Positions 1 to 7,991 are shown, counted from the stretch's first letter. The stretch is 40,546 nucleotides of DNA from Nitrospinaceae bacterium (GCA_029261475.1 JAJDBG010000080.1:1-40546); one strand, 5' to 3'. Made by a program: numbers and translations. The notes: generated by a model from the sequence alone, not told the origin.

Positions 1-22
1 AGGGGAATTCTCGGATTTGGGT

Positions 23-58
23 AAAAAAAACCTTTTTCTGTAGGCAGCAGAATAAAGG
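23..58 (-). terminator. Rho-independent terminator of RNA copy 1
   Basis: Same hairpin as in copy 2: arms 48-58 and 31-40, 7-nt loop 41-47, followed on the minus strand by eight T (A-run 23-30). Confidence 0.8.
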
Positions 59-163
59 AAAAGGAGCGTTACACCCGGAAAACCCATCAACAGGAAATCT
101 CTCATTTGAACCCGTCAAGCTCTAATGCTTCCTGTTAAATACCCACCTCCCAGCCTTGGAGGA
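23..163 (-). ncRNA. Candidate structured RNA, copy 1 (distal)
   Basis: This is the second copy of the repeated element. The long-range arms 129-136 and 89-96 pair perfectly here (AACAGGAA with TTCCTGTT on the minus strand), and the copy ends in its own hairpin plus T8 tract. An ACAGGAA segment lies in the pairing arm, which loosely recalls the GGA motifs bound by CsrA/RsmA. That resemblance is weak and is only noted. No promoter is obvious in the 60-base spacer upstream. Confidence 0.5.
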
Positions 164-221
164 TCGATAATTCTTCTAATAATGGTAACTGTATCTCTAA
201 GTTAATTCTTAGGCTGGGAGG
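146..221. repeat. 11-bp inverted repeat spanning the spacer between RNA copies
   Basis: CCTCCCAGCCT at 146-156 is exactly complementary to AGGCTGGGAGG at 211-221. In a minus-strand read-through transcript from copy 2, the distal arm would pair with the 5' segment of copy 1 around a 54-nt loop. The equivalent upstream arm is absent in front of copy 2. Confidence 0.7.
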
Positions 222-244
222 AAGGGGAATTCTCGGATTTGGGT

Positions 245-281
245 AAAAAAAAACCTTTTTCTGTAGGCAGCAGAATAAAGG
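245..281 (-). terminator. Rho-independent terminator of RNA copy 2 / metal-redox operon
   Basis: On the minus strand CCTTT-A-TTCTG pairs with CAGAA-AAAGG (one bulged A) around the 7-nt loop CTGCCTA, followed directly by nine T. In plus coordinates the stem arms are 271-281 and 254-263 and the A-run is 245-253. Confidence 0.8.
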
Positions 282-385
282 AAAAGGAGCGTTACACCCG
301 GAAAACCCATCAACGGGAAATCTATCATTTGAACCCACAAGCTCTAATGTTTCCTGTCACGTACCCACCTCCCAGCCTTGGAGGA
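245..385 (-). ncRNA. Candidate structured RNA, copy 2 (proximal to the operon)
   Basis: Read on the minus strand, this copy starts near a CCTCC-AAGGCTG-GGAGG block, passes a GGTGGGT stretch and two complementary arms (351-358 with 312-319, here one wobble and one mismatch), and ends in an intrinsic terminator at 245-281. It begins 31 bases downstream of the stop codon of the last gene of the minus-strand operon. It could therefore be a structured 3' UTR or an independent small RNA. A TATAGA box at 395-400 (minus) is a possible -10, but no good -35 is visible. I could not match it to a known RNA family. Confidence 0.5.
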
Positions 386-415
386 ATCTGTTTCTCTATA
401 TGAAGAAAAGACAGG

Positions 416-907
416 CTATCTTGGTGGGGGATTTGGGGGTCCTGCACGGGTGAAATACAATGCGTCGTTTCGGGAGAGAACGGCACTACATTCTTTTAAA
501 TGTAAGTCAAAAACAATGGCTTCTTCTGGCTCTCCTGTGAATGGACCGGAAAAACCCGTCGACGATGCTTGTTTTTTGCTGTCGATGGGGCACTCCGAGG
601 AGAGCATTTCTTTACTTTTAGTTTCTGTCGACGCTTTGATATGGGGACAATCTACGTTCAGTAAATTGTGTCCTCTGGCTTTGCAATGCGGCAAAATCTG
701 CGTTGGGCGATGCCCTGCAAAGGGGCCGCCTCCTGAGAAGGAATGCAGGGAGCTATGCGCGTGGTGATGTTCATGATGAACCGAAGCAAAGGATTGCGCG
801 GGACTGATGAGCCATAGCATCAATAGTATTGATGCGATCTCCATCACGCCGGCTCTTCCCATGCGTCCGTTTATTTGTTCGAAATTCATCATTTCAGTAA
901 GCTTCAA
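416..907 (-). CDS. His/Cys-rich secreted protein (metal-binding-like), last gene of the operon
   Basis: Unrecognised family. A hydrophobic signal-like segment (about residues 22-41 from the TTG start) is followed by a His cluster (HHEHHHAH). The core is HC-x4-H-x6-CPH (C75, H80, C87, H89) with a further Cys at 106, and the C terminus is Pro-rich, ending PPPR. The same core and ending occur in the protein at 3823-4242, so the two are probably paralogues bracketing the operon. The TTG at 905-907 overlaps the upstream TGA and implies translational coupling. Internal ATGs at 887-889 or 860-862 would give a more normal signal peptide. Metal (copper-like) binding in the periplasm is inferred from composition only. 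A plus-strand ORF overlaps but lacks any recognisable feature. Confidence 0.6.
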   Translation of the reverse strand: MKLTEMMNFEQINGRMGRAGVMEIASILLMLWLISPAQSFASVHHEHHHAHSSLHSFSGGGPFAGHRPTQILPHCKARGHNLLNVDCPHIKASTETKSKEMLSSECPIDSKKQASSTGFSGPFTGEPEEAIVFDLHLKECSAVLSRNDALYFTRAGPPNPPPR

Positions 908-1665
908 TTCACCTGAATATTGTCTAATGTCAAAATATACGATTGAGTCAGTATTCCGTCACGCCTCAACTTCTCAATGATTTTTCTAACGATCCAAAAG
1001 TCTTTCACTTTAGAGAAAGTAAAATGAGTGTTCTCTTTAAAATCAAAGTCATCTAATTCAAACTGCGCCTGGCTTTCTTCGACACGCCATTTCCCGCTGT
1101 GGGAAGTGTAAGCAAATTCAATATCAATTTGAGGTGGACCCTGATTTTGCACGATTTGCATTTTCTGAATTCTGCGTTTCGCCGGATCGATCCACAATTT
1201 GTATTCTCTTATATTCGATCTCTCATTTCGTGCTTTGAATAGGGCATAAGTCGGCTTCCCTCTATTGACCTTTACTTTTCCGCTATAACTCTCCAATTGT
1301 TTTTCAAGAGTTGCGGGGAACAACATATCTTTAAAATTCTTAACCACATCCAAAACGTATTCGGCGGTCTCACCTACCACTTCAGGGTCAATCAAAGAGA
1401 ATCTAGCTTCTCTATCTTCAGCTGACCACGAAACTCGAACGATGGGTAAACCAAAATAGCTCTGACTCGGCGACCGTGGGTCCATCTGTTCGATCTTGAT
1501 CTCTGCTGTGACTCGTTGAAGCCCTTCCTGTTCGGGATAATAATAGGCTCGATCCAAATCTTTGAGAACTCCGCTCTCGGCTGAATACACTGAGGTGCTA
1601 AAACTCAGAATCAACAAGCAATAGAAGCAGACGATTCCAAGCTTGAAACTTTTTTGAGACATCAT
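904..1665 (-). CDS. LolA-like periplasmic protein (outer-membrane-lipoprotein-sorting-like fold)
   Basis: A protein of about 253 aa with an N-terminal signal peptide (hydrophobic stretch ending near VYSAES). The remainder is rich in beta-strand pattern: a lysine-rich segment followed by YKLWIDPAKRRIQKMQIVQ, which resembles the half-barrel proteins related to LolA/LolB (DUF4292-like). No catalytic motif is visible. The frame opens at a TTG (1675-1677) overlapping the TlpA stop. I prefer the ATG at 1663-1665 because it places the signal peptide correctly, though the ribosome-binding site is weak. It sits between the TlpA-like gene and the His/Cys-rich gene in one transcription unit. A role in carrying a lipid or lipoprotein, or in folding an envelope metalloprotein, is inference. 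Confidence 0.7.
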   Translation of the reverse strand: MMSQKSFKLGIVCFYCLLILSFSTSVYSAESGVLKDLDRAYYYPEQEGLQRVTAEIKIEQMDPRSPSQSYFGLPIVRVSWSAEDREARFSLIDPEVVGETAEYVLDVVKNFKDMLFPATLEKQLESYSGKVKVNRGKPTYALFKARNERSNIREYKLWIDPAKRRIQKMQIVQNQGPPQIDIEFAYTSHSGKWRVEESQAQFELDDFDFKENTHFTFSKVKDFWIVRKIIEKLRRDGILTQSYILTLDNIQVN

Positions 1666-1673
1666 AAATCTTG

Positions 1674-2213
1674 TCAATTCACTTTAGCCGCAACTACGGA
1701 AAATAAATTCTCGGAGTCTTTGATGCCCCAGGAACGCGCTCCCGAAATGAATCCGCGCAGTCGCCCATCGGAGCCGATCAAGTAACTGGTCGGCAGTCCT
1801 CTGATAAAATACTCCTTACGAACTGTTTGCTCGGGGTCCATTAGATTTGTGAATTTCAGTCCGTATTTGGCGATATCCGCCAGCACTTTTTCCCGATTTC
1901 CACGGTCAATGTTGACGGCTATAATTTCAAATTGTTCGCCGCCACTGTGTTCGTAAAGTTTTTGAAGTGCGGGTAATTCTTCCTGGCATGGAACACACCA
2001 GGTTGCCCAAAAATGCAGTAAGATCGGCTTGCCACGAAATTTTTCCAGTGTCACCTTTTCTCCATTGACGTTTACCAATGAAAACGAAGGTGCTTCTTTA
2101 GACGTTCGTGAAGGAACCACTCCCAATTTTTCAAAAAGGGCGTGGCTTGCCCATACATCTGCAGAAACAGACAGACTGAGAATCATGATCAATGCTATTA
2201 AATTACGTTGCAT
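1674..2213 (-). CDS. TlpA/ResA-like periplasmic thiol-disulfide oxidoreductase
   Basis: A 179-aa protein with a signal peptide (residues 1-22) and a thioredoxin fold. The active site is WCVPC at residues 72-76 within FWATWCVPCQEELP, and the cis-proline loop is GLPTSYLI. Members of this family reduce disulfides or apocytochrome CxxCH motifs in the periplasm, or supply electrons for copper-site assembly. It is preceded by a strong AGGAGGT ribosome-binding site and lies 8 bases after a c-type cytochrome gene, so cytochrome or metal-site maturation is a reasonable role. The stop codon overlaps the next frame. Confidence 0.9.
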   Translation of the reverse strand: MQRNLIALIMILSLSVSADVWASHALFEKLGVVPSRTSKEAPSFSLVNVNGEKVTLEKFRGKPILLHFWATWCVPCQEELPALQKLYEHSGGEQFEIIAVNIDRGNREKVLADIAKYGLKFTNLMDPEQTVRKEYFIRGLPTSYLIGSDGRLRGFISGARSWGIKDSENLFSVVAAKVN

Positions 2214-2221
2214 TTTACCTC

Positions 2222-2500
2222 CTACTTTGATGCGTTTCGCTGCAAATATGCCAAAACCGTTTTCTTTTCTTCGGAGGAAAACTCAATTCCCCTCGTCTTC
2301 ATATGCACTTCCATCAAGCCCAAGTAATGCTTCCACTCTTGTGCTGTGTGACGAGTGGGATGTGGTTGACCATGACAGACCGTGCATTTTTCGCGAACCA
2401 ATTGTGCCCCGGGAGAATCTCCCTCGGGCAAATGGTTGACCCCTGCACAAGCACTCAGTGCAAGTAAGGCGATCAAAGCTAATGTTCCTCTAAAATTCAT
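2222..2500 (-). CDS. Small lipoprotein c-type cytochrome
   Basis: A 92-aa protein. Residues 1-18 form a lipoprotein signal with lipobox LSAC (Cys18 lipidated). A single haem-c motif C39-T-V-C42-H43 follows, and methionines M63 and M67 are candidate axial ligands. The size and the C-terminal helix (EKKTVLAYLQRN) fit a minimal class I monohaem cytochrome. It starts with ATG two bases after the stop of the upstream beta-barrel gene and is followed by the TlpA-like gene. It probably shuttles electrons at the membrane surface; the partner is unknown. Confidence 0.85.
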   Translation of the reverse strand: MNFRGTLALIALLALSACAGVNHLPEGDSPGAQLVREKCTVCHGQPHPTRHTAQEWKHYLGLMEVHMKTRGIEFSSEEKKTVLAYLQRNASK

Positions 2501-2502
2501 CC

Positions 2503-3642
2503 TTAGAATCCCAATTCGCTAGGAGCTTTTAGCCCTGTATAACGTCGGCTTTTCTTGGTTGGTACTTCCCAATACCAAGTCGCCTGGATTTTCCAGTCAT
2601 CAGCCAATTGCGGTCCGTTCAAGTCCAGATAAAGCGGCCAGGAAACCATCAGCTCAACGATCTGCAGATCCCAAGGTTGGAATTGAAAACCACCAGACGC
2701 CCATACTTTCCATCCGCCATAATTATCAGGATCGAACAGAGGACTGATGAAGTTATTTGCTGGATTGAAACCAGCGTGTCCTTCACCTTTGATCTTTTGA
2801 TCATTGGGCTCGTCGCTGTATGTTCCTTCATAGGTTGTTTTCAACTGGAGCTGACCAAGGGCTTTGGGGTGAAACTGCATCATTCCATAAACATCCAAAG
2901 CGACTTCTTGCCCTCGGTGATAGCCTTGGCTGTTGTCATACCAGCGGCCGGTATATTGGAAGTTGGCTCCATACCAATAAGGATCTGCCGAGCCCTGAAA
3001 TGTCAAACCCATGATGGGGTCAAAGGTACCGGTACTGGTCTGCATGCGGTACGGCAATATAGTTCCCTGAAACACTGGGGCAGGATGATTTTTAAATCCG
3101 ATATCGATCCGCCCGGTAGGTGCGGAAACACCAAGAACAGCGGAAACTTGTTTCGTTGGTGCCAAGTGATCGTCAGTGAATAGTCGAAATTTCCCTAAAA
3201 CTTTAGTGTCGCCCAGGCCTTCAGATTCCATAACGAAACCGCCCAAGGCTCCATTGAGCAACATAGGCATATCATTCCGTATGTAGCTGGTCATCACCAT
3301 CAATGCGAAATCGTCTGTGAAGGAATACGCTCCGCTGACCATCGTCATAAACATTTCCATCTCAGCGGGGACAGCCGCGAAGGTTGTTCCATTATTCGCG
3401 CCAAGAAGCGTGGAAGGGTCAACGTCTTTCGTCCCGTCTTTATAAGGACTCATTCGCATCCAGCTTTGGCTGATTTTGAAACGGAATTCATTTGTTTCGG
3501 GAACACCGCCGCCAAGAATATTCAACGGCATGTTGCCGCCACAATGCGCACAACAGAGGCCAACGTAGGCCAATGCACTCACGGGCACGAGAACAACAAG
3601 GGAACAGATAAGTATAAAGGATGCTACAACACGTCTAAACAT
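2503..3642 (-). CDS. Outer-membrane beta-barrel protein with N-terminal CCxHCGGNMP motif
   Basis: A 379-aa protein starting at an ATG preceded by GGAGTGAG; an upstream in-frame TTG at 3658-3660 is less likely. A signal peptide ends near VSALA (residue 25). The mature N terminus then begins with C30-C31-A-H33-C34-GGNMP, a compact potential metal or haem ligand cluster. The rest alternates aromatic and polar residues with repeated YxG/W patterns. This is typical of the transporter-like barrels annotated as MetA-pathway of phenol degradation (PF13557), which often follow such Cys motifs. Substrate is unknown. It is the first gene of the cytochrome-TlpA-LolA-like operon, so it likely defines the system at the outer membrane. 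Confidence 0.75.
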   Translation of the reverse strand: MFRRVVASFILICSLVVLVPVSALAYVGLCCAHCGGNMPLNILGGGVPETNEFRFKISQSWMRMSPYKDGTKDVDPSTLLGANNGTTFAAVPAEMEMFMTMVSGAYSFTDDFALMVMTSYIRNDMPMLLNGALGGFVMESEGLGDTKVLGKFRLFTDDHLAPTKQVSAVLGVSAPTGRIDIGFKNHPAPVFQGTILPYRMQTSTGTFDPIMGLTFQGSADPYWYGANFQYTGRWYDNSQGYHRGQEVALDVYGMMQFHPKALGQLQLKTTYEGTYSDEPNDQKIKGEGHAGFNPANNFISPLFDPDNYGGWKVWASGGFQFQPWDLQIVELMVSWPLYLDLNGPQLADDWKIQATWYWEVPTKKSRRYTGLKAPSELGF

Positions 3643-3736
3643 GAACTCACTCCATTGCAAACGATCTATCGCCTTATGATCTCTAATCGCAACGAGATAT
3701 TCCGGCTTTAATAATTATTTATTTTAGTAAAAGGGG

Positions 3737-3809
3737 TCTTTATAAGAAAACCGCAAGCGGGCACCAAAACACAAAATGCCTCAACAAACTATTAACAATC
3801 TTATAAAGA
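3737..3809. promoter_or_regulatory. 10-bp perfect inverted repeat upstream of the beta-barrel operon
   Basis: TCTTTATAAG (3737-3746) and CTTATAAAGA (3800-3809) are exact reverse complements separated by 53 bases. They lie between the His/Cys-rich gene and the beta-barrel gene, in the likely promoter region of the latter. Each arm is itself nearly palindromic, as expected for paired operators of a dimeric regulator. Between them a short CCGC-AA-GCGG hairpin (3751-3760), followed on the minus strand by TTTTC, could be a weak terminator of the upstream gene. Confidence 0.4.
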
Positions 3810-3822
3810 GAATGGATATGTA

Positions 3823-4242
3823 CTAGAAAGATCTTGGAGGGGGTTCGGGAAGCCCGTAATAACAAGGAGGAAGTGCCGGGGATGGTGCCATAACAGAATC
3901 ACCGTTCAAAGCCAGGTCTTGCAAATCTTGCTCTGCTTCAGTGAGGGGAGTTGAATTGCCCTTCGGAAAAATCAAAGTACGCCCCGCAGGAAAACCGCCA
4001 CAATCTCTCGCGATCCCTGTGCCTTTATTGCGCATTTGACTTTTGTGCGGGCAGAAAGTCTTCCCCGAGTGATCCTTCAAATTGCAATGTTCCGTTGATT
4101 GTTTATGGTTCTTCATTTTCATAGTCCCCTGCATATCGGACATGCCTTCATGCAGATGAGGTGCTCCAGGGTGAGCAATCGCCTCAGCAGAAAAGCCGCC
4201 CAGAAGAACCAGCAGGATTATGAGAAACAAACGAGGAAACAT
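3823..4242 (-). CDS. His/Cys-rich secreted protein (paralogue of 416-907)
   Basis: A 139-aa protein with a signal peptide (MFPRLFLIILLVLL to about residue 22). A His/Met-rich linker (HPGAPHLHEGMSDM, TMKMKNHK) precedes the core HC-x4-H-x5-CPHK (C53, H58, C64, H66), then a DCGG motif with C81 and a C-terminal PEPPPRSF. The Met, His and Cys content suggests a soft-metal (copper-like) binding protein in the periplasm. I recall comparable unnamed proteins near heavy-metal efflux genes, but none is in view. It lies 181 bases upstream of the beta-barrel gene on the same strand and appears to have its own promoter. Confidence 0.7.
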   Translation of the reverse strand: MFPRLFLIILLVLLGGFSAEAIAHPGAPHLHEGMSDMQGTMKMKNHKQSTEHCNLKDHSGKTFCPHKSQMRNKGTGIARDCGGFPAGRTLIFPKGNSTPLTEAEQDLQDLALNGDSVMAPSPALPPCYYGLPEPPPRSF

Positions 4243-4280
4243 TTCTATCTCTTTGAAGGTTTTTGATTTCTTGCTCTAAG

Positions 4281-4308
4281 AGTATCAGAAAAAAATTCTA
4301 TCCGTCAA
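4281..4308 (-). promoter_or_regulatory. Probable sigma70-type promoter for the His/Cys-rich gene
   Basis: On the minus strand TTGACG (4303-4308) is followed after 16 bases by GATACT (4281-4286), about 39 bases ahead of the ATG at 4242. It matches the consensus at 5 of 6 and 4 of 6 positions. Confidence 0.45.
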
Positions 4309-4496
4309 TCAAAAACTTATACGGAAAACTCATGTAGCGTTCCAGTCGAAACTGCGCCGAATCTTCTTTCGATACCTTTAGAATAATATTTTTAAAATGG
4401 GAAAACATAGATTTCTCCAAATTATGTTATATTCAGCGGCGCAACGCGGTTGATCCTTTAATTATAAAATTCACCATTTCAAAAGGAATTTTTCTA

Positions 4497-5246
4497 ATGA
4501 TAAAACTGGTCTTGCTTCGACACGGTCAAAGCCAATGGAACCTTGAAAACCGCTTTACAGGGTGGAAGGATGTCGATCTCACTCAGCAAGGTCAAGCGGA
4601 GGCAAAAAACGCCGCATTGTCATTAAAAGAAGGGGGATATGAATTCGACGAGGCACACACGTCTCTACTGAAACGTGCGATTCGTACTCTATGGATCGTT
4701 CTGGATGAAATGGATTTGATGTGGTTGCCTGTCCATCGATCCTGGCGGCTTAATGAGCGGCACTATGGGGCTTTGCAAGGATTGGACAAATCTGAAACGG
4801 CTGAGAAACATGGTGAGGATCAAGTCAAGATCTGGCGCCGTAGTTATTCCATTCAGCCCCCAGCTCTAGAAGATGGCGACCCTCGACTTCCTGCAAATGA
4901 ACCGCGTTATGCGGGATTGGAAAACTCTCCACGCTCTGAAGCTTTGAGTGATACCGTTGATCGTTTTCTTCCTTACTGGAACGAGTCCATTGTTCCTTCG
5001 TTGAAGGCAGGCAAGCGTGTTCTCATCTGCGCCCACGGCAACAGCTTGCGCGCCCTCATCAAACACATTGACGGAATAAGTGAAGACGAAATTACGGAGT
5101 TGAACATTCCGACGGGTGTTCCTCTCGTGTACGAACTCAATGACGACTTGAGTCCAATTCGCCATTACTATCTGGGTGACGCTGAGGCTATAGCGAAAGC
5201 CGAGGCCGAAGTTGCCAAACAAGGTCAAGCGGGTCACGGGAAATAG
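4497..5246 (+). CDS. gpmA: 2,3-bisphosphoglycerate-dependent phosphoglycerate mutase
   Basis: A 249-aa protein that interconverts 3- and 2-phosphoglycerate in glycolysis and gluconeogenesis in the cytoplasm. The histidine-phosphatase fold is clear: R8-H9-G10 nucleophile motif, conserved GWKDVDLT, R60, E87 in [11 protein letters not shown], and the second histidine H180 in [10 protein letters not shown]. Length and motifs match the dPGM family throughout. An AAGGAAT ribosome-binding site precedes the ATG. It is a single gene convergent with priA; the 32-base gap between them shows no terminator. Confidence 0.96.
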   Translation: MIKLVLLRHGQSQWNLENRFTGWKDVDLTQQGQAEAKNAALSLKEGGYEFDEAHTSLLKRAIRTLWIVLDEMDLMWLPVHRSWRLNERHYGALQGLDKSETAEKHGEDQVKIWRRSYSIQPPALEDGDPRLPANEPRYAGLENSPRSEALSDTVDRFLPYWNESIVPSLKAGKRVLICAHGNSLRALIKHIDGISEDEITELNIPTGVPLVYELNDDLSPIRHYYLGDAEAIAKAEAEVAKQGQAGHGK

Positions 5247-5278
5247 CGTTTGACCTTCTGCCGACACGATGGACGGTC

Positions 5279-7774
5279 TTAAAGCAGGTTGATCGGGTCC
5301 ACATCCACTGAAAACTTGACACGCGTTTTCAATAAATTTTGGAAAGCCTCACTCTTTCGAGCCGTGCGCAGAAGCGCACTCAAGGTTTGGGAGTTTGGGG
5401 CGCGTAATAACAACCGCCAACGGTATCTGTTTTCAATCTTGCTCATCACTGCGGGAGCAGGCCCCAGCATGTCGGTACCGGAAAATTGGGGAATGAGATT
5501 GGCAAAAATTCCGCCCAGTTTCTGCGCCGATTTCTGCACTCTCTCTTCATCATCACTTTCGATTTCCCAACTCACGGCGCGCACAAAAGGGGGATAACGC
5601 AGTTGATGCCGCATCTCCAATTCTTTTTCTGCATAAGCTTCGTAATCATGATTGCGGGCGCATTCAAAAATATAATGCTCGGGACGATTCGCTTGCGCGA
5701 TCACCCAGCCCGGCACTTCGCCTCGCCCTGCACGCCCCGCCGCCTGTGTCAGCAATTGATAGGCACGTTCACTGGAACGGAAGTCGGGAATATTCAAAGG
5801 CAAATCCGCCAGCATGGCACCCACTAAAGTGACATTGGGAAAATCGTGGCCTTTAGCGATCATTTGCGTGCCTATGAGAATGTCAATTTCCTGAGCATTC
5901 AGGCGATCTCGCATGGTTTCAAAAACCTTCTTGTTTTTTGCGGTGTCACGATCCAGTCGAAACACTCGCGCCTGTGGAAACAGTTTTATAGTCTCCTCTT
6001 CCAATTTTTGAGTGCCGTAGCCTTTGAAGCGCAATGCCTCACCGCCACAATCGGAACATTCTGTCGGGATTCTTGAACGTTGATTGCAATAATGACAGAG
6101 CATGGTGTTGCTCACCCCGTGCCAGGTCAAAGTCACGCTACAATGCTTGCACTCAAACGCGAATCCACAATCTTTGCATTGGATGTAATTCGCCGTCCCT
6201 CTTCGATTGAGAAACAGAAACACTTGCTCGGCACGTTCCAAGCGTTCGCCGATAGCGTTCTTCAAGGCATAGGAGAAGATGCCAAAGTTTTTCCTTTCCT
6301 CGCGTTCCTTATTCATGTCCACAATTTGCATCCAGGGAAGCGGACGATCGTTGACCCTCCGAGCCAACTTGAGCAAATGATATTTTCCCGATTGTGCGTT
6401 TTTCCAGGATTCGAGTGAGGGGGTGGCCGTGCCAAGTATGACCGTTGCATTTTGCTCACGCGCGCGCATCAATGCCGCGTCTCTGCCATGATAGCGTGGG
6501 ACCGACTCCTGCTTATAAGAAGAGTCGTGTTCTTCATCGACAATGATAACGCCGATATTTTTCATCGGCGCAAAAATAGACGAGCGGGCACCCAGGGCAA
6601 TGGAAACTTCGCCGGAAAGAATTTTTCGCCACTCTTCATAACGTTCCGTGCGTGTCAACCCACTGTGCAAAACGGCGATGCGATTGCCAAAACGTTTGCG
6701 GAAACGATCTGCCGTCTGCGGCGTTAGAGAAATTTCCGGCACCAGCAAAATCGCCGACTTCCCCAAATCCAAAGCTCGTTGAATACAACGCAAATAAACT
6801 TCGGTTTTCCCACTCCCGGTCACACCAAACAACAGGAAAGTCTGAAACGTTTCCGACTCGATCGACTCGATCAAAGATTTGCAAACCGTTTTCTGCTCCG
6901 CAGTCAGTTCCGGCGGCGTCTCTGGTTTCAGCTCACCCGCATCATAATCCCAAGGCGATTGCCGGCGCACACGGGCACTGCGCGTTTCGATCAAACCCTT
7001 GGTCTTCAACTGACCGAGTGCTGAAGAGTAACGCGGCTCGCGCAATTTCAAATCCGTAATAGAAATCTCACCTTCCATTAAAAGACGATACAAAGCCTGT
7101 TGGCGCGGACTTCTTGCAAGCAAAGCCAGCATCTCTTCTTCTCCCACCGTTTCTTTCCTCAAACGCACAAAAGTTTCGGTGCGTACATCAACAGCGTTGC
7201 GTGTGATTTTCAGTGAAGATTGCAGGCTTTCCTCATATTTCAGTTTCGCGAGCAGAACCCCATTGAACTTCCGCTTCAATGCAGTTTGCAATTGCTTGCG
7301 CGACAATGATTTTTTTTCACGCAACAGCTCAAACAAACTCAAAGTCGGCCCTTTGACTTCCCCTGCATCTAAAAGACGCTCACCCTTTTCGGTGAGAGAA
7401 TACAACTCCTCGCCACGTTCATTCAGGCCCGAAGGCAGAGCCGAAGCAATGGCTTCGCCCCAGGAGCATTGATAGTATTCCGCCATCCATCGCGTGAACG
7501 AAAGTGTTTCTTCAGAAAGGACCGGCGGCTCGTCGAAAGCATCCTCCAGAGATTTGATAGTGAACGCAGGGTCACAGGTTTCAGCCCAACCCACTATATA
7601 ACCTGTCAGGCGACGCGGACCAAAAGGCGCAAAAACGCGCGAACCGATTTCCAGACGATCCTTCAAATGATCGGGAACGGAATAACTGAAAGGTCCATCC
7701 AAAGGCAGATTGAATACAACCTCAGCAAAAGGTCCCCTCGGCTTCTCTGTTGTTTTTTTTGATGACGCGTTCAT
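5279..7774 (-). CDS. priA: Primosomal protein N' (replication restart helicase PriA)
   Basis: An 831-aa superfamily 2 DNA helicase that reloads the replisome at stalled forks. The N-terminal 3'-DNA-binding domain spans residues ~15-115. Walker A GVTGSGKT is at 317-324 and the DEEH box at 413-416. The zinc-binding insertion has eight cysteines (C533, C536, C542, C545, C560, C563, C573, C576), followed by the RGTANY and QAAGRAGR helicase motifs. It is full length with no broken motif. It appears to be monocistronic, with its promoter in the 7775-7900 region, though no convincing box was found. Confidence 0.97.
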   Translation of the reverse strand: MNASSKKTTEKPRGPFAEVVFNLPLDGPFSYSVPDHLKDRLEIGSRVFAPFGPRRLTGYIVGWAETCDPAFTIKSLEDAFDEPPVLSEETLSFTRWMAEYYQCSWGEAIASALPSGLNERGEELYSLTEKGERLLDAGEVKGPTLSLFELLREKKSLSRKQLQTALKRKFNGVLLAKLKYEESLQSSLKITRNAVDVRTETFVRLRKETVGEEEMLALLARSPRQQALYRLLMEGEISITDLKLREPRYSSALGQLKTKGLIETRSARVRRQSPWDYDAGELKPETPPELTAEQKTVCKSLIESIESETFQTFLLFGVTGSGKTEVYLRCIQRALDLGKSAILLVPEISLTPQTADRFRKRFGNRIAVLHSGLTRTERYEEWRKILSGEVSIALGARSSIFAPMKNIGVIIVDEEHDSSYKQESVPRYHGRDAALMRAREQNATVILGTATPSLESWKNAQSGKYHLLKLARRVNDRPLPWMQIVDMNKEREERKNFGIFSYALKNAIGERLERAEQVFLFLNRRGTANYIQCKDCGFAFECKHCSVTLTWHGVSNTMLCHYCNQRSRIPTECSDCGGEALRFKGYGTQKLEEETIKLFPQARVFRLDRDTAKNKKVFETMRDRLNAQEIDILIGTQMIAKGHDFPNVTLVGAMLADLPLNIPDFRSSERAYQLLTQAAGRAGRGEVPGWVIAQANRPEHYIFECARNHDYEAYAEKELEMRHQLRYPPFVRAVSWEIESDDEERVQKSAQKLGGIFANLIPQFSGTDMLGPAPAVMSKIENRYRWRLLLRAPNSQTLSALLRTARKSEAFQNLLKTRVKFSVDVDPINLL

Positions 7775-7991
7775 TTAAAGTCGTGCGGGTGGGAAAGAAA
7801 TGAGGATTCGAAGTTTGTTTATTCAACACGCTCTTATTCTAATCGAGCGATACTATCTTGTTCTCATCATTATCGCCAATTTTACCATACCCCATTGCAG
7901 GGATAATTTTTAAGGACAGCAAGACCGTTGTATAATGCGAGTATAATTTATCTATAAAAATGAACAGACTGGACGGAATGCGATAAATAAC

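Larger units (their letters stand above)
1..385. repeat. Tandem direct repeat, two ~163-nt copies 222 nt apart
   Basis: Bases 1-163 and 223-385 are two direct copies differing at roughly ten positions (one extra A in the A-run, one small indel, a few substitutions). They are separated by about 60 bases of unrelated AT-rich sequence. The left copy begins at the window edge, so the array may continue outside. Neither copy carries a convincing reading frame. On the minus strand each copy ends in a hairpin and T-run, so the repeated unit looks like a transcribed structured element and not a mobile element end. Confidence 0.92.

Noticed and set aside
89-136. GGGTTCAAAT in the repeat, resembling a tRNA T-arm
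   Set aside because: No acceptor stem, D-arm or anticodon arm can be drawn around it; the copy ends in an intrinsic terminator instead.
1-385. CRISPR array or IS end
   Set aside because: Only two long copies, no short regular repeats or spacers, no transposase and no target duplication.
378-767. Plus-strand ORF over the His/Cys-rich gene
   Set aside because: No ribosome-binding site, starts inside the tandem repeat and has no recognisable feature. The opposite frame has a signal peptide, a His cluster and a motif shared with 3823-4242.
4497-5246. Functional link between gpmA and the glyceroyl-loading FkbH gene
   Set aside because: Both involve phosphoglycerates, but gpmA is about 9 kb away and is a common housekeeping gene; proximity is not meaningful.
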